DNA of 36,008 nt from a virus. The stretch covers positions 1-36,008 of IMG/VR virus record IMGVR_UViG_3300028925_011923. One strand, written 5' to 3'. Shown piece after piece: positions 1-8,085 of the stretch. The notes beneath the pieces are model-generated. The model made no database searches and was not told the origin of the DNA. It saw only the letters and a program-made list of their open reading frames with translations. A program made the translations under genes and the position numbers. Within the stretch, counting starts at the first letter, position 1. The number at the start of each line of letters is the position of its first letter.

Positions 1-483
1 CCTAATTTTACAGCAGACAAGGGAAAATCCTTCAGTTATTTTTCTGTGGTTGCTAAGAATTATCTAATCTTACAGAATAACAAAAGATATAAGGAAGAAA
101 AAAGAACTCTTCATTTATTTGATAAATCAGAGGAAAGTTATTCTGTTCAAGAAACATTAATTGTCGATCCCGAAGACATTTATAATGAACCAGAAAGAGT
201 AGAATTTATAAAACTCTTTATAAAATATTGGGATTATAATCTTCATAAAGTTTTTTCCAAGAAGCGAGATTTGGGAATAGCTTATGCTGTTTTGGAATTA
301 TTAAAACGTGCACACATGATTAATAATTTTAATAAGAAAGCTATTTACTTAATGATTAGAGAAATTACAGATTGTGAAACTTCACATATTACAAAAATTG
401 TAAAACAAGTTCAGGAAATTAAAGATAAACAATATGAAGAATATAAAAATACTGGTATGATTCACGATTATTTTAAAAATTAA
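1..483 (+). CDS. Late-transcription sigma factor, gp55-like (5'-truncated)
   Basis: The frame is open to the left edge, so this is the C-terminal part of a longer gene; the GTG at 46 is internal. The first codons read a FTADKGKSFSYFSVVAKNYL-type segment, the pattern of region 2 in phage late sigma factors (gp55 and relatives), in which an aromatic-rich FSYF stretch is followed by a basic stretch (here NNKRYKEEKR). The last ~45 residues are helical and charged and resemble the C-terminal part of these proteins. In T4, gp55 directs host RNA polymerase to late promoters together with the sliding clamp. It lies just upstream of the baseplate block, consistent with late-gene control. The family assignment rests on motif recognition only. 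Confidence 0.68.
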   Translation, partial: PNFTADKGKSFSYFSVVAKNYLILQNNKRYKEEKRTLHLFDKSEESYSVQETLIVDPEDIYNEPERVEFIKLFIKYWDYNLHKVFSKKRDLGIAYAVLELLKRAHMINNFNKKAIYLMIREITDCETSHITKIVKQVQEIKDKQYEEYKNTGMIHDYFKN

Positions 484-485
484 AT

Positions 486-495
486 AGTTATACTA
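486..495 (+). promoter_or_regulatory. Candidate phage promoter motif (AGTTATACTA)
   Basis: AGTTATACTA lies in the 26-nt gap after the sigma-factor gene and is followed by an AAAGGAG ribosome binding site and the ATG at 510. It matches a motif found in other gaps (8062, 13113, 20864, 27579, 33141, 35780). Assignment as a late promoter is inference; similar strings also occur inside AT-rich genes. Confidence 0.28.
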
Positions 496-509
496 AAGGA
501 GACGATACT

Positions 510-893
510 ATGGACTATATTATTTTTGATGACAAGACACTTTCTGATGTTTTTAAAGACATTTATAAAAATACCGACAGTAAGCGAGAACAGATAAATA
601 CATTTGTTACTAAACTCGTTCGACAAATAAGAACCCCCGAAGATGCAGCAGTCATCTCTCCCATTATTAAGGATTTTATGGATTGTAATGTTAGGAACGA
701 CGAACACATCGTGCGAATCGCACAAATTGCTCAAAGAGCAATTGCTATCGGGACAAAAACTGTTGGTTCTACAGAACTCTTGACAGAAGAAGAGAAACAA
801 CAGCTGTTGAGTAATATCAAACTAGAAATAGACGATTTACAGCAAGAAACAACAGAAGCTGAGGATGAACTAACCCGACTTAAGGTTGGATAA
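510..893 (+). CDS. Unrecognised 127-aa protein, helical, virion or assembly related
   Basis: I do not recognise this family. The protein is soluble and predominantly helical. Its middle (about residues 30-80) is a mixed hydrophobic region, and the last ~35 residues (LTEEEKQQLL onward) form an acidic, Glu/Lys-rich stretch likely to be a coiled coil. No membrane segment or Cys cluster is seen. A strong AAAGGAG at 495-501 supports the ATG at 510. Its TAA overlaps the ATG of the baseplate spike gene by one base (TAATG), so the two are probably translationally coupled. A small chaperone or baseplate accessory protein would fit the context but is inference. Confidence 0.75.
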   Translation: MDYIIFDDKTLSDVFKDIYKNTDSKREQINTFVTKLVRQIRTPEDAAVISPIIKDFMDCNVRNDEHIVRIAQIAQRAIAIGTKTVGSTELLTEEEKQQLLSNIKLEIDDLQQETTEAEDELTRLKVG

Positions 894-2164
894 TGCCTTG
901 GGATAGCTCTATTTCCGAAGGTCAACAGTCCCAAGGACTAGCTTTAAGTCTTGCTGCGGTATTGGATGTTATTACCAACGAAGAACATGAAGACTATTCT
1001 AGTACTGGATTTAATGTAGGAACTGTCCGTTTTAAATATGTAGGATGGGGTGGACACCTTGATTCTGCAGATAATTCGTTTTACGCTTCTTCATTAGATA
1101 TGGAAGTACAATCATATCCTTTAATTGGAGAAATTGTATTTATTCAAAAGGTATTGGGTATACCTTTTTATTCTCGTAGAATAAACATTAATAATAAATT
1201 ACAATATAATTCATTTTCAAATATATTATCTAGGTTAAATCCTGCTAAAACCCCTCAAGATAAAAATCGTAATGTAGCTGCATCAAAAGAAAATGTTATG
1301 CAGCATTCTTCAGCGGTACCATCAGAACATTTTGAGAATAAAAATTATGAAGAAAGAGAATCACTACATACTTTAAAACATTTTGATGGTGATGTTATTA
1401 TTCAAAATCGTTATGGAGCAACGTTACGATTTGGTTCTTCACAGTTGGAAAGTGCATTAAATCAAGAAACTGTGACTGGGACCGTAGAAGGTAGAAGTAT
1501 TTTGGGACCAACACAACCAAAAAACAATGATCCGATTATAATCATGCGTGTTGGTGAACGGGATATGCCTAACACATCAACAACTTCTACCTTGGGTTTA
1601 ATTGTAGAAGATATTAATTTAGATGGTTCGTCATTTGTATTATCAAGTAATCAAATAATTAATTTTCATTTAGCGAGTACAGACAATCCTGTTCATTTTA
1701 GGTCTTCAAACAGATTAGGTAAATCATTTCCTAACCTTGGAGAGCTTGATACTCAGAGTAATTTAACAACAACACCATTAGATGGAAATCAATCCATATT
1801 GAATAGTGGTAGATTGGTTTTGAATGCAAAAACAAATAATATAATTCTTTCTTCTAATCAAGATGTTGTATCTCTAGCAAATAGAGATACAATACTTGAT
1901 ACTGGTCAAGATTTTGTTATAGGTGGAAAACAAATTTATCTTTTAAAAAATTCAACAAGTCCAATAAGTTACGATAATGCAGCGCTTGCTGGAGAAGTAA
2001 TTGCAGTAATTACAAAATTGATCAACGCGTTGAGCACGGTGGGTGCTTACAATACTCCGTTCGGCTCGGCCATACCCAGTCCAGCGGTCGCCGCGCTCAA
2101 AGGGCTCATCATCGACGGGAGTTTAAATAAAATTAAAAGTTATTTGGTAAGAATTGAAAAATAG
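893..2164 (+). CDS. Baseplate central spike/hub protein, gp5-like, no lysozyme domain
   Basis: Residues ~42-90 (GTVRFKYVGW, then DMEVQSYPLIGEIVFI) fit the OB-fold of phage spike proteins such as T4 gp5. The last third is rich in short beta-repeat patterns (NIILSSNQDVVSL, DTGQDFVIGG) like the trimeric beta-helix of gp5/VgrG-type spikes. T4 gp5 carries a lysozyme domain between these parts; here the linker (residues ~100-180) is polar and shows no lysozyme-like catalytic motif, so peptidoglycan cleavage must come from another protein. A GC-rich patch at about 2020-2118 encodes residues ~377-408 in an otherwise AT-rich gene. The neighbours gp25 and gp6 support a baseplate role. Other phage OB-fold spike proteins are the alternative. 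Confidence 0.66.
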   Translation: MPWDSSISEGQQSQGLALSLAAVLDVITNEEHEDYSSTGFNVGTVRFKYVGWGGHLDSADNSFYASSLDMEVQSYPLIGEIVFIQKVLGIPFYSRRININNKLQYNSFSNILSRLNPAKTPQDKNRNVAASKENVMQHSSAVPSEHFENKNYEERESLHTLKHFDGDVIIQNRYGATLRFGSSQLESALNQETVTGTVEGRSILGPTQPKNNDPIIIMRVGERDMPNTSTTSTLGLIVEDINLDGSSFVLSSNQIINFHLASTDNPVHFRSSNRLGKSFPNLGELDTQSNLTTTPLDGNQSILNSGRLVLNAKTNNIILSSNQDVVSLANRDTILDTGQDFVIGGKQIYLLKNSTSPISYDNAALAGEVIAVITKLINALSTVGAYNTPFGSAIPSPAVAALKGLIIDGSLNKIKSYLVRIEK

Positions 2165-2193
2165 AAGTATTGAAACTATTTATTAGTAAGCAT

Positions 2194-2198
2194 GGAGG
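2194..2198 (+). promoter_or_regulatory. Ribosome binding site that fixes the start at 2203
   Basis: GGAGG lies four bases before ATG 2203. The longer in-frame reading from TTG 2170 has no such signal, so 2203 is preferred. Confidence 0.7.
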
Positions 2199-2202
2199 CA
2201 GT

Positions 2203-2577
2203 ATGAAAATTAAAGATTTTAAAAAATTAGTGAAAGAGATAGTTGAACGAGAGATGGTTACTCAAAAAGAACAGATTCTTAAGGAGATTAAGGCTGAGCT
2301 TTTTGATATTATGGCTGTTCAAAAAACTCCTAATACGAAACAAAGTTCTAAAATTAATGAAGGGGCAGAACTTGCCAAGCATAATCTTAGACAAATGTTT
2401 CAACAAAACCTTGGAACTGGACAAGATTCCTTTTTAAACACCTCTAACGTAGCGGCAACCCCCCAAGGCGGTATGCCGCAGACGTTTGAGGGTAAGAGAC
2501 TAACCGAAGACCACGAAGAGGTTCTAGACGCTATTAATAAGGATTATAGTTCGTTGCTGAAGAAGATGGGAGTATAA
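2203..2577 (+). CDS. Unrecognised 124-aa protein in the baseplate operon
   Basis: Not recognised. The start at 2203 is chosen because GGAGG sits just upstream and the protein then begins with MKIKDFKKLVKEIVEREM, an amphipathic helix. That helix resembles the I(I/V)(R/K)E(E/I)-type N-terminus also seen in the small protein at 33191, a pattern I associate with small proteins of marine T4-like phages. Residues ~70-100 are polar (Gln, Asn, Gly, Ser) and probably disordered; the end (EEVLDAINKDYSSLLKKMGV) is helical. Its TAA shares a base with the ATG of the gp25 gene, suggesting coupled translation and a baseplate assembly role (inference). Confidence 0.75.
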   Translation: MKIKDFKKLVKEIVEREMVTQKEQILKEIKAELFDIMAVQKTPNTKQSSKINEGAELAKHNLRQMFQQNLGTGQDSFLNTSNVAATPQGGMPQTFEGKRLTEDHEEVLDAINKDYSSLLKKMGV

Positions 2578-2951
2578 TGACATTAGGATTTACACTTCCC
2601 CTTAGACGAGCAGATGGTGGATATTTTGAAATGTCCAACGACTATATGACACAAATAAAAAGTAATTTTATTAATTTAGTTTCCACCATGAAGGGAGAAC
2701 GGCTAGGAAATTTAACATTTGGGTGTGATATTCATCGAGTTATTTTTGATTCTAATGATGATGATTTATATTCTGAAGCTAAAAGAACAGTAGAAGAAGC
2801 TGTTGCTGCGTGGATGCCTTATATTGAATTAGAAAATTTTGAAATAAATACCACCGATGATGACAAAGATAGATATACAGCAAAAGTTTATATGAGTTAT
2901 AGATTGATAGAAACCCCCGACTTAACAGATCAAGTTTTGATTCAAATTTGA
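2577..2951 (+). CDS. 25: Baseplate wedge protein gp25 (GPW/gp25 family)
   Basis: The 124-residue length and sequence fit the GPW/gp25 family, which forms the inner baseplate wedge and contacts the sheath initiation ring. Residues 27-50 carry the family core: a helix IKSNFINLVSTMKGER followed by LGNLTFGCDI, the T4-like form of the conserved GER-x-x-x-x-FG motif. A helix around EAKRTVEEAVAAWMPYI and C-terminal beta strands complete the expected fold. Translation is coupled to the upstream gene (TAATG overlap, GGGAG upstream), and gp6 follows directly, the usual arrangement of wedge genes. Confidence 0.9.
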   Translation: MTLGFTLPLRRADGGYFEMSNDYMTQIKSNFINLVSTMKGERLGNLTFGCDIHRVIFDSNDDDLYSEAKRTVEEAVAAWMPYIELENFEINTTDDDKDRYTAKVYMSYRLIETPDLTDQVLIQI

Positions 2952-2960
2952 GGATTATAA

Positions 2961-4910
2961 ATGGCAATTAATCAAGTATCTGATGTTGTATTAGATAAAC
3001 GCATTGATAAAAAACAAGTAAAATATTTGAATAAAGATTATTCGGATTTCAAGAAAAGTTTAGTTGAATTCACTAAATTTTACTTTTCAGACACATATCA
3101 AGATTTTAGTGATGCTTCCCCCGGAAGTATTTTTCTTGATTTATCGTCTTATATTGGAGATGTTCTTTCTTATTATACAGATCATTCTTTTAAGGAGAGC
3201 CTATTAGCACACGCTGAAGAAAAGGAAAATATTGTTTCCTTGGCTCAGGGATTTGGATATAAGCCCCGATTAGTAACTCCTGCGTTTTGTACAGTATCAA
3301 TGTCTGCTTTGATTCCAGCCGACTCAGAAGGAAATCTAGAAACAAAATATCTTCCAAGATTTTTGCCAGGTTCTTCTTTCGCAGCTTCGACACAAAATGA
3401 TGTTGGAACTTTTGTTACAAAAGATATTTGTGATTTTGGAGATGCAACTAACAGAGATGTAAGACCGTTTTCTCTTCAAGCCACTGGACTGCCGGATTTT
3501 TATTTGGTATCAAAACCTATAAAAACCATGTCAGGAACAGAAAAAATTATTGAACGGGTTGTTACAACACCAACTAAGTTTTTAAAAATTGAAGTGCCGG
3601 GAGCAAATGTTGTAGATATTAAATCAGTAGTAGATGCTGAAGGAAATACTTGGCATCAAGTTGATAATTTATCTCAGGATTATATTTTTCAAGATATAGT
3701 AGCTAGTCCAAGTTCTACTGCTGTTGTCCCATTTTATAAACTTAAAACAATTAAAACAAATAGAAGGTTTGTTGTAAGATTAAATAGAAATTTAAAAACT
3801 GAATTGATTTTTGGGGGTGGAACCGGCGATTTGTCAGATGTTTATGAAAATCCAGATTATAAATCTGTTTATGATGAAAATTATCTACAAAATATGACAA
3901 ACGTTGCTTTAGATACTCTTAATTTTACAACTGGTAATTCGTTTGGTTTAGCCCCCGGTAATACAACATTAACCATTACCTACAGAATAGCTGGTGGAGT
4001 AACTTCAAATGTTGGATCGGGATTAATTAATAAAATCAGTAATCTTAGTACAGGAAATGAAACCAGAATTCTTTCCACAGCGGATCAAGCTGTTTATAGT
4101 ACAATGTTATCTAGTGTAACTGTTACTAATGATGAAGCTGCTAGTGGAGGGGGGAGTCCCCCAAGTGTTGAACAAATCAGACAATCTGCTATGGGATATT
4201 TAAATGCTCAAGGTCGCATAGTGACATCTACAGATTATGAAAAAAGAGTATTATCTATGCCCGCGAAATATGGAACTATACATAAAGCATTTGTAATAAA
4301 AGATGATGCCATTAATGCTGTAGTTAAATATACCAAAGAAGAACAACAGGGTATTGAGTCAATAGACCCAGAAGATGATATTAATTATGTTGATAATTCT
4401 CCAATTAATACAAATATTAATTTGTATGTGATGGGACTTGATTCTAATAATAGATTAACTACAGTAAACAATTCGGTTAAATTAAATATAAAACAATTTT
4501 TGAAAGGTTATCGAATATTAACTGAGAGAATTAATATTGTAGACGCCTTTAGGGTATCTATTGGTATTAATTATTCCATTGTTGTTTATCGTGGATCTAA
4601 CACCACCGATACGTTGGTTAAGTGTAGTGATACGATTAGAAAATATTTTAATATTGACGATTGGCAAATAAACCAACCTATAATAAAAGATGATTTGTTG
4701 GTAAAAATCGCAAACGTAGACGGTGTTCAGTCTGTAACAACTTTAACATTTATAAACAAATGGCAACAGAAAGATGGAAGTGACTATGCTCCATATTCAT
4801 ACAATATAGAAGCAAACACAAAGGATAGAGTTATTTATCCCTCCGCCGATCCTTGTATTTTTGAATTACGACATCCACAAATTGATATCATGGGGTCCGC
4901 AGTACAATGA
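2961..4910 (+). CDS. 6: Baseplate wedge protein gp6 (baseplate J-like)
   Basis: The 649-residue protein is close in length to T4 gp6 (660). The N-terminus (residues ~23-108) shows the gp6-type pattern: DYSDFKKSLVEFTKFYF, then SPGSIFLDLSSYIGDVLSYY and a helix ending GFGYKPR. The C-terminal half carries the baseplate-J-type segment DYEKRVLSMPAKYGTIHKAFV and later beta strands. gp6 dimers form the ring that joins baseplate wedges. GAGGA lies before the ATG, and the stop overlaps the next start as ATGA. A G6/C5 hairpin at 4149-4162 encodes a short Gly/Ser/Pro linker (SGGGSPPS) and looks incidental. Confidence 0.88.
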   Translation: MAINQVSDVVLDKRIDKKQVKYLNKDYSDFKKSLVEFTKFYFSDTYQDFSDASPGSIFLDLSSYIGDVLSYYTDHSFKESLLAHAEEKENIVSLAQGFGYKPRLVTPAFCTVSMSALIPADSEGNLETKYLPRFLPGSSFAASTQNDVGTFVTKDICDFGDATNRDVRPFSLQATGLPDFYLVSKPIKTMSGTEKIIERVVTTPTKFLKIEVPGANVVDIKSVVDAEGNTWHQVDNLSQDYIFQDIVASPSSTAVVPFYKLKTIKTNRRFVVRLNRNLKTELIFGGGTGDLSDVYENPDYKSVYDENYLQNMTNVALDTLNFTTGNSFGLAPGNTTLTITYRIAGGVTSNVGSGLINKISNLSTGNETRILSTADQAVYSTMLSSVTVTNDEAASGGGSPPSVEQIRQSAMGYLNAQGRIVTSTDYEKRVLSMPAKYGTIHKAFVIKDDAINAVVKYTKEEQQGIESIDPEDDINYVDNSPINTNINLYVMGLDSNNRLTTVNNSVKLNIKQFLKGYRILTERINIVDAFRVSIGINYSIVVYRGSNTTDTLVKCSDTIRKYFNIDDWQINQPIIKDDLLVKIANVDGVQSVTTLTFINKWQQKDGSDYAPYSYNIEANTKDRVIYPSADPCIFELRHPQIDIMGSAVQ

Positions 4911-5947
4911 GTAGAATATACATAACCGCCAGCTCAGATACGAGTATTTATGAAAGGTATGCTAACTTAAATACTGGTCAGGATGAAATTTTAGAAGTTG
5001 GTAAAAAACAAGACAAGTTAGAAAGTTCTAATGGTCGGGTTAGATCGTTAGTTAAGTTTACCTTGACTGATCTTGTTGGTGCTCCAACAAATTCTGATGC
5101 ATATTTGAGTTTGAAGGTAGCCAATGCTACAAAATTAAATCAAAATGCATTAGTTTATGTTTATCCAGTTTCTCGTTCTTGGGAAGAAGGATCGGGATAT
5201 TTTGAACAAAGCCCCTTCAAATCTGATGATGGAGCTACATGGAACACATACGCATCAGCTTCCGATTGGTCAGGTTCCTCTGGTCCTAATCATGGGGCTG
5301 GTGGTGATTATAAATTAACTCCGGTGGTTAGTGCTTCGGTTGTTGATATTAGAAACGATGAACTTAGAATAAACGTAACTGACGTTGTTCAGCCTATGAT
5401 ATCGGGTTCGTCTAAAAGTAGCAATTATGGGTTGCTATTAACATTTTCGGGCAGCGCAGAAGCTGATATTAATAATACGGGAAATATTAAATTCTTTTCA
5501 AGACAGACCCATACGGTTCACGAACCAGTTTTGGAATTGGTTTGGTCGAATCAATCTTTTGTCACTGGAAGTTTGAAAACACTAACTTCGCTTGATATTG
5601 AAGTTGCTCCAAAAAATATGAAGGCTCAATATAGTGTTGGTGAAGTTGCAAAAATGCGATTTACGGTCAGAGACCGATATCCAGTAAAAACATTCGCAAA
5701 TACTAGAAGATTTGATAATAGATATTATTTACCATCTGGGTCTATTTACACTATAGTAGATGCGGGTTCTGGTACAACCGTTGTTCCATTTGATTTATAT
5801 TCTCACGTTGATTGTGATAGTACCGGATCTTATGTAATGATTGATACAAAACCATTGCACAAAAATAGATTTTATGATTTAAGTTTAAAGACCACATTGG
5901 GTAGTGAGGTTTATTTTTCCAAATCCTTTAGATTTAAGGTAGTGTAA
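4907..5947 (+). CDS. DNRLRE-like beta-sandwich structural protein (baseplate region)
   Basis: The first ~210 residues fit the DNRLRE/TGF-beta-propeptide-like beta-sandwich pattern: ITASSDTSIYE, NTGQDEILEVG, RSLVKFTL, SRSWEEGSGYF, DVVQPMI, GLLLTF and FFSRQ in the usual order. The remainder has further beta strands (MRFTVRDRYP, YDLSLKTTLG). Such domains occur in secreted and virion proteins and are non-catalytic. The gene starts inside the gp6 stop (ATGA) and ends TAATAA immediately before the next ATG, so it belongs to the wedge operon. It may replace one of T4's peripheral wedge proteins (gp7, gp8 or gp10), but sequence gives no direct support for a particular one. Confidence 0.75.
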   Translation: MSRIYITASSDTSIYERYANLNTGQDEILEVGKKQDKLESSNGRVRSLVKFTLTDLVGAPTNSDAYLSLKVANATKLNQNALVYVYPVSRSWEEGSGYFEQSPFKSDDGATWNTYASASDWSGSSGPNHGAGGDYKLTPVVSASVVDIRNDELRINVTDVVQPMISGSSKSSNYGLLLTFSGSAEADINNTGNIKFFSRQTHTVHEPVLELVWSNQSFVTGSLKTLTSLDIEVAPKNMKAQYSVGEVAKMRFTVRDRYPVKTFANTRRFDNRYYLPSGSIYTIVDAGSGTTVVPFDLYSHVDCDSTGSYVMIDTKPLHKNRFYDLSLKTTLGSEVYFSKSFRFKVV

Positions 5948-5950
5948 TAA

Positions 5951-6253
5951 ATGAAAAGTAATTGGGTAGGACCACGACTTCAGTGGTCAGAACTTAATGA
6001 TGTATTTTATTCTGAATTTGAGCTTCAAAATAAATTGAGGTTTATTGAAAAATTTCATGTCGATGGTGAAAGTCAGAGAACTTACGTTTATGATCTTAAA
6101 GAATATCCAACAAGGATTAAAAAATTATACATAAAGGGTAATAGTAGAAAGAGGGTACCGATGCAAATGTTAAACATTGAAACAAATACAATTGAAACGG
6201 TCCCTTCGGTATTTTTTAATCGCGTTGGACCCACTGCATTTCAGGAATTTTAA
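5951..6253 (+). CDS. Small 100-aa baseplate-operon protein
   Basis: Not recognised. The protein is compact, mixed alpha/beta and basic in the middle (KKLYIKGNSRKRVP). It starts directly after a TAATAA double stop and its own TAA is part of TAATAATG, so the three genes 4907-7233 are read almost without gaps and without clear ribosome binding sites, pointing to translational coupling. The position among wedge genes suggests a small baseplate component comparable in role to gp53, but I see no sequence match to gp53. Confidence 0.72.
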   Translation: MKSNWVGPRLQWSELNDVFYSEFELQNKLRFIEKFHVDGESQRTYVYDLKEYPTRIKKLYIKGNSRKRVPMQMLNIETNTIETVPSVFFNRVGPTAFQEF

Positions 6254-6255
6254 TA

Positions 6256-7233
6256 ATGCCGTATCCACAGAATTATGCAGAAGACGTAGGAAGTATTGCT
6301 ACTGGAGATCTTGCAAAGATAGAAGAAACTATTTTTAGATTTGCTAGTCCTAATGATGAGATTGTTTCTAAAGTAGTTGCTGATGGTGAGTTGGGGCTGG
6401 ATCTTAGTAATGAGTTTCTTGAATTACACTTTTATACTAGAGGTACTAATGAATTGGTAAAGAGTGTAGTGATCCCACTTTCAGAAAATTATCTTCAGTT
6501 TAGAGATAGCGCTCGAACGAGACACCGTAAAACGAGTTCGGATTCTCAGCCGCGAGATGTGGATTATGTTGCTTATGAGACACTACAGTTAGGTTTGGAG
6601 CTTTGGAATCCAGAAGATCCAGAAACTAGTCTTTATTCAAAATATCTTAGTGATTTAGCTCCTGGCACATATAATTTAATAATTAATTTCTTTTCAAAAG
6701 AGATCGGACATTATACTCAGTTTTCAGTTGATGGTCAACATAGTGCAACTAGTTGGAAAATTGCACAAATTTCTGATACTAGACAAGAATTAATTCTAGA
6801 GCCGATATCTGGTACCGTGGTTGATCAAACGCAGTTTCAACAGTTTGTTGATACATCTATTTTTGCAAAAGATTTTAAATATAGCTTGGTCCATGCATTT
6901 CAAACGCATAGACCACATGATGAAGACAAGTATGAAACCTTAATGAATAACATTCTTGAGCAATTGCGGTTGGATACACTTACATGGAATTATATTGAAG
7001 CACACCACCGTGAACAAGTTGAGGATGTATTAAGAAATGTTGTTAAAGATGTATTTGGTGAAATAAAAACTTGGGTGGATGGTGAGATAGAAGCTAAAAG
7101 ATTTAGAATAACTGATAATAATTTTCAAGCAGTTTTAGCAGACAAAATTGGAACAATTCTTGGTTCATTATCTAATACAAATTCCCATTTAAGTAAGTTT
7201 CCTGAAAATGGTCAACTTTTTTTGAATCAATAA
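6256..7233 (+). CDS. Unassigned 325-aa baseplate-region structural protein
   Basis: Not recognised by family. Residues ~1-190 are beta-rich with regularly spaced hydrophobic strands (FLELHFYTRG, YNLIINFFSKEIGHYTQFSVDG, QELILEPISG). The C-terminal ~130 residues are helical (DEDKYETLMNNILEQLRLD, EAHHREQVEDVLRNVVKDVFGEIKTWVDG) and may oligomerise. No signal peptide or membrane segment is seen. The ATG overlaps the preceding stop (TAATAATG). Downstream, a four-codon reading frame (ATG at 7234, TAA at 7246) separates it from the next gene. A wedge or tail-fibre-attachment role is inferred from position only. Confidence 0.78.
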   Translation: MPYPQNYAEDVGSIATGDLAKIEETIFRFASPNDEIVSKVVADGELGLDLSNEFLELHFYTRGTNELVKSVVIPLSENYLQFRDSARTRHRKTSSDSQPRDVDYVAYETLQLGLELWNPEDPETSLYSKYLSDLAPGTYNLIINFFSKEIGHYTQFSVDGQHSATSWKIAQISDTRQELILEPISGTVVDQTQFQQFVDTSIFAKDFKYSLVHAFQTHRPHDEDKYETLMNNILEQLRLDTLTWNYIEAHHREQVEDVLRNVVKDVFGEIKTWVDGEIEAKRFRITDNNFQAVLADKIGTILGSLSNTNSHLSKFPENGQLFLNQ

Positions 7234-7248
7234 ATGAGTGAGAAATAA

Positions 7249-8028
7249 ATGCCAGTCACGATTAGTCCACCGCTATTTATAGAACTAGGTAGAAGTTCTT
7301 GGGATGCGCCATATGAAACGGATGTTGCAGGTGGTCCCTATACGATTGCTTATGAAAGTTCAGATGCAATTTCGGACACCCTAAAAATAGAATTTTCTCA
7401 GACCGATGGTCCATTGAGATTTTGTGAGCTCGACGGCACAACGACCATAGATGCTCCTGTTAGTATTCCAGATAGAGGTACGTTTCAATTTATGACACGG
7501 GTCTCTCACGACATATTAAATGATCAATCTAGTGATATAACCTTTAGAGGATTGATTACAACAACAGAAGAATCCACGACGGGGACGGTACAACCAGATC
7601 CTTGGTATGAACTTGTGACCGATCCACAAAGCGTGGTCTTCGACGCCAGTGATACAGAAGAAGTCAACGTATATTTCCGACAGGTAAGGACAACGGCCGG
7701 CGTCGAAACGCGAACAAACGCGTGGCCAGATGACGGCTTTTCCATCACGGCAGCCGACGAGCGGTCTGAACAACTAGTTACGTTATCATCTCAAGATCGG
7801 GAAGACAAGCCTACAAGATTAAGGTTGGTTTTTGATGCCGAACAAGGACTCTACCAACCCCCTGCTAAGTTTATACTAAAGCTAACAAACAACAACATAT
7901 ATAAAGATCAAGGGGGTCATCCACTTGAAGTTACGTTAAAATTATCAAAGAAGCGGCCAGTCACCCGCGGCGGAGGCGGCGACGGAGGCACGGACCCGGA
8001 CCCCGAAGAGGGAAACAAGTACTTATGA
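7249..8028 (+). CDS. Beta-rich virion protein with Gly/Asp tail and six-stop terminus
   Basis: Not recognised. The N-terminal ~105 residues and residues ~115-240 look like two beta-sandwich or Ig-like units (PYTIAYESSDAISDTLKIEF; QSVVFDASDTEEVNVYFRQV; KFILKLTNNN). The C-terminus is a low-complexity Gly/Asp/Pro/Glu tail (GGGGDGGTDPDPEEG) encoded by very GC-rich DNA. Base composition shifts at ~7560: the second half is clearly richer in G+C and uses codons such as GCC, CGG and ACG far more than the baseplate genes upstream, suggesting transfer or domain replacement. The ribosome site is weak. The gene ends with six in-frame stops in a row. Confidence 0.75.
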   Translation: MPVTISPPLFIELGRSSWDAPYETDVAGGPYTIAYESSDAISDTLKIEFSQTDGPLRFCELDGTTTIDAPVSIPDRGTFQFMTRVSHDILNDQSSDITFRGLITTTEESTTGTVQPDPWYELVTDPQSVVFDASDTEEVNVYFRQVRTTAGVETRTNAWPDDGFSITAADERSEQLVTLSSQDREDKPTRLRLVFDAEQGLYQPPAKFILKLTNNNIYKDQGGHPLEVTLKLSKKRPVTRGGGGDGGTDPDPEEGNKYL

Positions 8029-8043
8029 TGATGATAATGATAA
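8026..8043 (+). other. Six consecutive in-frame stop codons
   Basis: The 259-aa gene ends TGA TGA TGA TAA TGA TAA without any sense codon between. Other genes in the window end in one stop, or two at 5945, 6251 and 25858. The run may come from a trinucleotide repeat or may guard against read-through. Confidence 0.9.
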
Positions 8044-8061
8044 CAAGTTTGAACTTTAAGG

Positions 8062-8070
8062 ACTTATTAG
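8062..8070 (+). promoter_or_regulatory. Candidate phage promoter motif (ACTTATTAG)
   Basis: ACTTATTAG lies in the 57-nt gap before the long structural frame, 15 nt from ATG 8086, with GGGAG (8075-8079) between. It resembles the motifs at 13113 and 20864. Promoter function is inferred. Confidence 0.35.
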
Positions 8071-8085
8071 TAATGGGAGATTTGA

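Noticed and set aside
4146-4165. GGAGGGGGGAGTCCCCC slippery run and hairpin in gp6
   Set aside because: The phase does not match an X-XXY-YYZ slippery site, gp6 is intact to its normal length, and no overlapping frame extends the product. It encodes a Gly/Ser/Pro linker.
7234-7248. Four-codon mini-gene ATG AGT GAG AAA TAA
   Set aside because: Too short to support; possibly a remnant or a chance arrangement between two tightly spaced genes.
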